Of a stretch of DNA of 25,480 nucleotides, positions 21,429 to 25,480 are shown piece by piece (the first letter of the stretch is position 1; each line of letters starts with the position of its first letter). Source of the stretch: Gammaproteobacteria bacterium (lineage in GTDB: Bacteria; Pseudomonadota; Gammaproteobacteria; Steroidobacterales; Steroidobacteraceae); contig JASHTN010000417.1 in the NCBI GenBank assembly GCA_030040525.1, positions 1-25,480 on the forward strand, read 5' to 3'. A program made the translations under genes and the position numbers. The notes beneath the pieces are model-generated. The model had not been told where the DNA came from and ran no database searches. It saw nothing but the letters and a program-made list of their open reading frames with translations.

Positions 21429-22769
21429 GTGTTGCCTCGCCTCTATCTGCTTGCGATGGTGCTTCTGGCGGGAGTCGCGGTGGCCGATGCGCCGGCACCG
21501 CTGATCCCGGCTACGCCGGCTGGTCACGCGCTCGGTCAGTGGCTCGAAGCCTTCAACAGCGCAGATCGTGAGCGAATTGAATCCTTCGCCACGGCTCACG
21601 CTCCGTGGTGGACGCTCGACAGGGCGATGAATCTGCGCGCGCGCACCGGCGGGTACGAGCTGCTCAGCATCGAGGAAAGCAACCCCCGGTGGATCATCTT
21701 CCGGGCCAGGGAGCAAGCCCGGCCACAGGAGGTGATCGGCAGGCTGGTAGTCGAGTCGGATACCCCCTGGCTGGCGGTTCATTCGGGCAAGCCCTCGGTC
21801 ATTTCGTGGCTGTCGCTCGAGGGCGTAGCGCCGGGCACCAGGGTGGCGATCACGCTCGCTGCGGCGGAGCGCGACCGGGTGCTCGCAAGCGCTGCCAAGC
21901 TACTGGACGAGCGTTATGTTTTTCCCGACGTGGGCGAGAGAATGGCGGCTGCGCTGCGCAGGGCCGAGAAGCGCGGCACATACCAGGCGATCACCGATGG
22001 TCAGATTTTCGCCTGGCGGGTCAGTGATGACCTGTGGGCGATCGCCCACGACGGGCACCTCGGTGTGCGTTTCAGTCAGGACGTCCTGCCTCCCGAGGAG
22101 CCTGGTGAGGTCCCCGGGACCGGCCCGGCGGCCCGCCAGCGGCTCCTCGCCGGCAACTGTGGCTTCGAGAAGGCCGAGCACCTGGCTCCGAATATCGCTT
22201 ATCTGAAGTTCAACGAGTTTGCGCCTCCCGAGATCTGCGCGGGCACGGCGGCGGCGGCGATGAATTTCGTGGCCGACAGCGACGCCCTCATCCTCGACCT
22301 GCGTGACAACCACGGCGGCGGCGCGATGGTGCAGTTCATCGCTAGCTATCTGTTCGCCGAGCCCACGCATCTGATGGACACTTACAAGCGACCGGATAAC
22401 GCCACGGAGGAGGACTGGACGTTGCCGTACGTGCCCGGTAGGAAATTCATCGCCAAGCCGGTCTTCGTACTCACATCGAAGCGGACGTTCTCCGCCGCGG
22501 AAGCCTTCTGCTATGCCCTGAAGACTCTCAAGCGGGCGACTCTGGTCGGTGAGACCACGGGAGGCGGGGCTCATCCGATGGAGCCGGACCGTATCGACGA
22601 TCATTTCCTGATCACTGTGCCGACCGGACGTTCCATCAGCCCGATCACGAAGACGGATTGGGAAGGCAGCGGGGTCGAGCCCGACGTCAAAGTGCCGGCC
22701 GCCGACGCCCTGACTGAAGCGCTGAAGCGCGCGCGCGCGCTCGAGCCCGGCGCGCCGCCGGCGCCCTAG
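21429..22769 (+). CDS. S41-family peptidase with an N-terminal FNSxD domain, exported
   Basis: The 446-residue protein has a signal peptide (about 1-20), then a domain of about 100 residues (31-130) with LGQWLEAFNSADRERIESF and TGGYELLSIEESNP. A C-terminal S41 (tail-specific/IRBP-like) protease domain follows. Family marks are HDGHLGVRF (207-215), the ALILDLRDNHGGG strand-turn (286-298), Ser355 and Glu358 in TFSAAEAF, and GETTGGGAHP (374-383). The start is GTG 21429 or TTG 21432; the latter is better spaced from the GGAGGG site. It ends convergently with the HAD gene, and the stop codons share CTAG. The N-terminal domain resembles that of the beta-lactamase-fold protein at 7586-8974. Confidence 0.9.
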   Translation: MLPRLYLLAMVLLAGVAVADAPAPLIPATPAGHALGQWLEAFNSADRERIESFATAHAPWWTLDRAMNLRARTGGYELLSIEESNPRWIIFRAREQARPQEVIGRLVVESDTPWLAVHSGKPSVISWLSLEGVAPGTRVAITLAAAERDRVLASAAKLLDERYVFPDVGERMAAALRRAEKRGTYQAITDGQIFAWRVSDDLWAIAHDGHLGVRFSQDVLPPEEPGEVPGTGPAARQRLLAGNCGFEKAEHLAPNIAYLKFNEFAPPEICAGTAAAAMNFVADSDALILDLRDNHGGGAMVQFIASYLFAEPTHLMDTYKRPDNATEEDWTLPYVPGRKFIAKPVFVLTSKRTFSAAEAFCYALKTLKRATLVGETTGGGAHPMEPDRIDDHFLITVPTGRSISPITKTDWEGSGVEPDVKVPAADALTEALKRARALEPGAPPAP

Positions 22770-23485
22770 GCCCGTCCCCCGATCTCATCGATGTGGTCGA
22801 GCAGGTCGGCCGGGTCTTCGTAAACGCGGATGGCGCCGGCGCGCTCGAGCTCGTCCTGCCCGTAGCCGCCGGAGAGCAGGCCGACGCCCAGACCGCGCGC
22901 GCGCCGGGCTGCGAGCATGTCCCAGATGCTGTCGCCGATGATCACCGCCGACTCGATCGCGGCTCCGAGTCGCGCCGCGGCGGCGATGAAGAGGTCGGGA
23001 TCCGGCTTCGCGCGCTGGACTTCGTCGCGCGTGACGATCACCGCGCTCGCGGGATCGAGCCCGAGGAGCTCCAGATTGTACTTCGCCGTCACCATCCGGC
23101 CGCTGGTGGCGATCGCCCAGGGGATACGCGCGCGCGTCAGATGCTGAAGCAGCCTGACCGCGCCCGGCAGCGGGCGTACCCAGCGGGTGAGGTCGATGTA
23201 CGCCTCGTTGTGCCGCGCATGCAGCTGCGCGAGGAGCTCCGGAGTGACGTCGCGCTCGATCTCGCGCAGCAGCATCTCGGTGAACAAGCCGCCGCTCATG
23301 CCGATGCGCCGGTGAATGCGCCACACGGACAGCTCGATGTGCGCATCGTGCAGTGCCTGCTGCCAGGCAGCCACGTGCTGGTAGACGCTGTCGATGAGCG
23401 TGCCGTCGAGATCGAAGAGGAAGCTGACGCCAGTCTGAGTCAAGCAGGTCTCCCGTCGGGTGTCCGATTCTACGCGAGGCGGCAC
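22766..23485 (-). CDS. HAD-superfamily phosphatase (phosphoglycolate phosphatase-like)
   Basis: The protein has the three HAD motifs: FDLDGTLIDS (nucleophile Asp25, Asp27), ATSGR in motif II, and AKPDPDLF with GDSIWD as motifs III/IV. A helical cap (about 35-105) makes it subclass I, like Gph or beta-phosphoglucomutase. The 239-residue form starts at GTG 23485. A TTG at 23443 with a GGGAG site gives 225 residues and places FDLDGT closer to the N-terminus, so it may be the true start. The substrate cannot be deduced. The gene is convergent with the S41 peptidase, with overlapping stops. Confidence 0.88.
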   Translation of the reverse strand: MPPRVESDTRRETCLTQTGVSFLFDLDGTLIDSVYQHVAAWQQALHDAHIELSVWRIHRRIGMSGGLFTEMLLREIERDVTPELLAQLHARHNEAYIDLTRWVRPLPGAVRLLQHLTRARIPWAIATSGRMVTAKYNLELLGLDPASAVIVTRDEVQRAKPDPDLFIAAAARLGAAIESAVIIGDSIWDMLAARRARGLGVGLLSGGYGQDELERAGAIRVYEDPADLLDHIDEIGGRA

Positions 23486-23529
23486 GCACTGCTTGCCGCC
23501 TCGCTTGGACTCATGCGAACTTGGCCACC

Positions 23530-25480
23530 ATGAGCAGCAGCGAGTCGCCGGAGATCCACCTCGGGCTTGACACCGGCGGCACGTACACGGACGCGGTCGC
23601 GCTGACCGGCGACCGCCGGGTCATTGCCACCGCCAAGGCGCTCACCACCCCCTGGGATCTCTCGATCGGGCTCGGCGCGGCGCTGCGCGCCGTGCTCAAC
23701 GGGCTGCCTGCCGGCGCCAGCGCGAGGCAGGTCAGCCTGGTCTCGGTGTCGACGACGCTCGCGACCAACGCGGTCGTCGAGAACCGCTTCAGCCCGGTGT
23801 GTATCGTCCTGGTGGGCTTCGACGATCGCATGGTCGAGCGATCGGGTCTGGAGCGCGCTGCCGGCGCTGTGGTGGTGCGGGTGCGCGGCGGCCACGAGGC
23901 CATCGGGGAGGAGGCCGAGCCGCTCGATGAGTCCGCGGTCGATGCCGCGGTGCGTGCGCACGGCACGCAGGTCGAGGCTTTTGCGGTGGCCTCGATGTTC
24001 TCGGTCAGAAATCCAACGCACGAGGAGCGCGTCCGCGAGCGGATCCGCGCCGCATGCGGCCGGCCGGTGACCTGCAGCCACGAGTTGAGCTCGCATCTCG
24101 ATGCGCCGCGGCGCGCGCTCACCGCCGCGCTCAACGCGCGCCTCACTGCGCAGATTGCGCGGCTCCTCGAGGCGCTGCACGGGGTGCTCGCCCAGGAGAA
24201 GATTGCCGCTCCCGTGATGATGGTGAAGGGCGACGGCACGCTGATGCGGGCCGAGGTGGCGCTCGAGTATCCGGTCGAGACCGTGCTGTCGGGCCCGGCC
24301 GCGAGCGTCGTGGGAGCGGGCTTCCTCACCGGGCTCGGGGACTTCGCCGTCGCCGACATGGGCGGGACGACCACCGACGTCGCGATCGTCGCCGGCGGGC
24401 GCCCAGTGGTGTGCGCCGACGGGGCAATGATCGGCGGCTGGCGCACGATGGTCGAGGCGATCGAAGTGCACACCTGCGGCCTCGGCGGCGACAGCGAGGT
24501 GCAGCTCGACCGCGACGTCCGGCTGACCGTGGGGCCGCGCAAGGCGATGCCGCTCGCGCTGCTCGCCGAGCGCTTTCCGGGCGTGCTCACCGAGCTGCGC
24601 CAGCTCGCCGCAGCCGAGCGCCTGCCGCCCCATGCCGGCCGGTTCGCATTCCGTCACTCCAAGCGCGAGGCACCGCGAGACCTCGACCGCCTCGAGCAGC
24701 GGGTATGGGAGGGACTCGACGGCGCGCCGCGCCGCCTCGGCGACGTCGCCCGCACGGCACCGGGACTCGAGGCGGTGCGCCGGCTCGTAGATCGCGGGCT
24801 TGCGACGCTGGCCGCCTTCACGCCGACGGACGCTCTGCACGTGCTCGGACGCCAGCACGGCTGGAATGCCGAAGCCGCACGGCTGGGGGCCGTGATCCTC
24901 GCCATTGAGGAGCGCAACGCGCGGGCCCGGAGGGAAGCCGACAGTGCCGCCGGGATCTGCGAGCGCACCTGGCAGCACGTGGTACGTGAGGCAGCCCGGG
25001 TCCTGCTCACGAGCGCGCTCGCCCGCGACCCGGGCGTCGAGGCGAAGCATGGGCACTGGGGCCCGCTCGGCCGCCTCATCGAGGATGGGATTGCCGGGCG
25101 CGAGTTCTCGCGGCTCATCGAGGCGCGACTGCGCCTGGCAACACCCTTGATCGCGGTCGGCGCGCCGGCCGGCGCCTACTATCCGGAGGTGGCGCGCCGT
25201 CTCGGCGCGCAGCTGCTCGTGCCCGAGCGCGCGGACGTCTGCAACGCGATCGGCGCAGCCGTGGGCGTGGTGTCGGAGAGCTCGGAGGTCCTGGTGAATC
25301 AGCCCATGCTCAGGGTCTTTCGGGTGCACGACCCGGCGGGCAGCCGCGACTACGCGGAGGCGGACGCGGCGATCGAGGACGCGCGGCGTGTCTCGCGCGA
25401 GCTGGCACTCGCGGCGGCGCTGCGTGCCGGGGCCTGCGAGCCGCGCATCGAGACCTCCGTCACGGAGCGCCGCGCACGCG
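23530..25480 (+). CDS. Hydantoinase/oxoprolinase-family protein, HyuA-type (3' end beyond window)
   Basis: A plus-strand frame from ATG 23530 stays open to the window edge (650 codons seen). It has the actin-fold ATP-binding motif LGLDTGGTYTDAVAL (11-25), VSVSTTLATNAVVE typical of Hydant_A N-terminal domains, and a second phosphate motif ADMGGTTTDVAIVAGG (275-290) in the Hydantoinase_A domain. The family includes N-methylhydantoinase A, 5-oxoprolinase and acetophenone carboxylase subunits, all ATP-dependent. At this length it is close to the end of a standalone A subunit of about 650-700 residues. The partner subunit, if any, lies outside. A 619-residue frame on the opposite strand is an artefact of high-GC codon bias. 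Confidence 0.9.
   Translation, partial: MSSSESPEIHLGLDTGGTYTDAVALTGDRRVIATAKALTTPWDLSIGLGAALRAVLNGLPAGASARQVSLVSVSTTLATNAVVENRFSPVCIVLVGFDDRMVERSGLERAAGAVVVRVRGGHEAIGEEAEPLDESAVDAAVRAHGTQVEAFAVASMFSVRNPTHEERVRERIRAACGRPVTCSHELSSHLDAPRRALTAALNARLTAQIARLLEALHGVLAQEKIAAPVMMVKGDGTLMRAEVALEYPVETVLSGPAASVVGAGFLTGLGDFAVADMGGTTTDVAIVAGGRPVVCADGAMIGGWRTMVEAIEVHTCGLGGDSEVQLDRDVRLTVGPRKAMPLALLAERFPGVLTELRQLAAAERLPPHAGRFAFRHSKREAPRDLDRLEQRVWEGLDGAPRRLGDVARTAPGLEAVRRLVDRGLATLAAFTPTDALHVLGRQHGWNAEAARLGAVILAIEERNARARREADSAAGICERTWQHVVREAARVLLTSALARDPGVEAKHGHWGPLGRLIEDGIAGREFSRLIEARLRLATPLIAVGAPAGAYYPEVARRLGAQLLVPERADVCNAIGAAVGVVSESSEVLVNQPMLRVFRVHDPAGSRDYAEADAAIEDARRVSRELALAAALRAGACEPRIETSVTERRAR

Noticed and set aside
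23470..25329. Long minus-strand frame (619 codons)
   Set aside because: It is antisense to a clear hydantoinase/oxoprolinase gene, is rich in His/Arg/Ala/Gly/Asp without domain motifs, and arises from strong GC third-position bias.
1..25480. CRISPR array, rRNA operon or intact insertion sequence
   Set aside because: No regularly spaced repeats, no rRNA sequence and no transposase frame were found; the only mobility gene is the broken integrase.

Overview
The window is GC-rich chromosomal DNA, most likely from a soil or plant-litter gammaproteobacterium of the Xanthomonadales/Steroidobacterales type. Supporting signs are the queE-queC-tRNA-Lys order, an UrcA-family protein, a TIR/TolB-like/TPR membrane protein, a LytS/LytTR pair and a GH67 xylan-side-chain glucuronidase. 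The taxon is an inference; no rRNA or marker protein in the window fixes it.

Left flank (1-2161): the last codons of an upstream gene (probably cpoB/ybgF), then queE and queC for queuosine-precursor synthesis, a possible 45-residue membrane peptide on the minus strand, and a tRNA-Lys(UUU) gene.

Genomic island (about 2162-15266, near 13.1 kb): the last 34 bp of tRNA-Lys recur, with one mismatch, at 15233-15266. This is the footprint of an element that inserted into the tRNA 3' end. Between the two copies lie a ParD/ParE pair, a carboxylesterase, a wrecked short tyrosine integrase, a Phd/RelE-type toxin-antitoxin pair, an S9-type alpha/beta-hydrolase, a serine beta-lactamase-fold hydrolase, a TIR-TM-TolB-like-TPR protein, a LytS-type kinase with its LytTR regulator, an UrcA protein, and an alpha/beta-hydrolase that lacks its nucleophile serine. 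Four copies of a GCGAATGACCG-type intergenic repeat were found, all inside the island and all next to hydrolase genes. The integrase has a frameshift and a box II deletion, so the island looks immobile but is still guarded by two addiction modules.

Right flank (15257-25480): a PAS histidine kinase whose stop codon lies inside the right att copy, a GAF-AraC regulator, a GH67 alpha-glucuronidase, a zinc-ribbon TM2 protein, an S41 peptidase, a HAD phosphatase convergent with it, and a hydantoinase/oxoprolinase-family gene that runs off the end. The S41 peptidase carries an N-terminal domain also seen in the island's beta-lactamase-fold protein.

Before integration the order would have been queE-queC-tRNA-Lys facing the PAS kinase, with the kinase 3' end overlapping the tRNA 3' end on the opposite strand.
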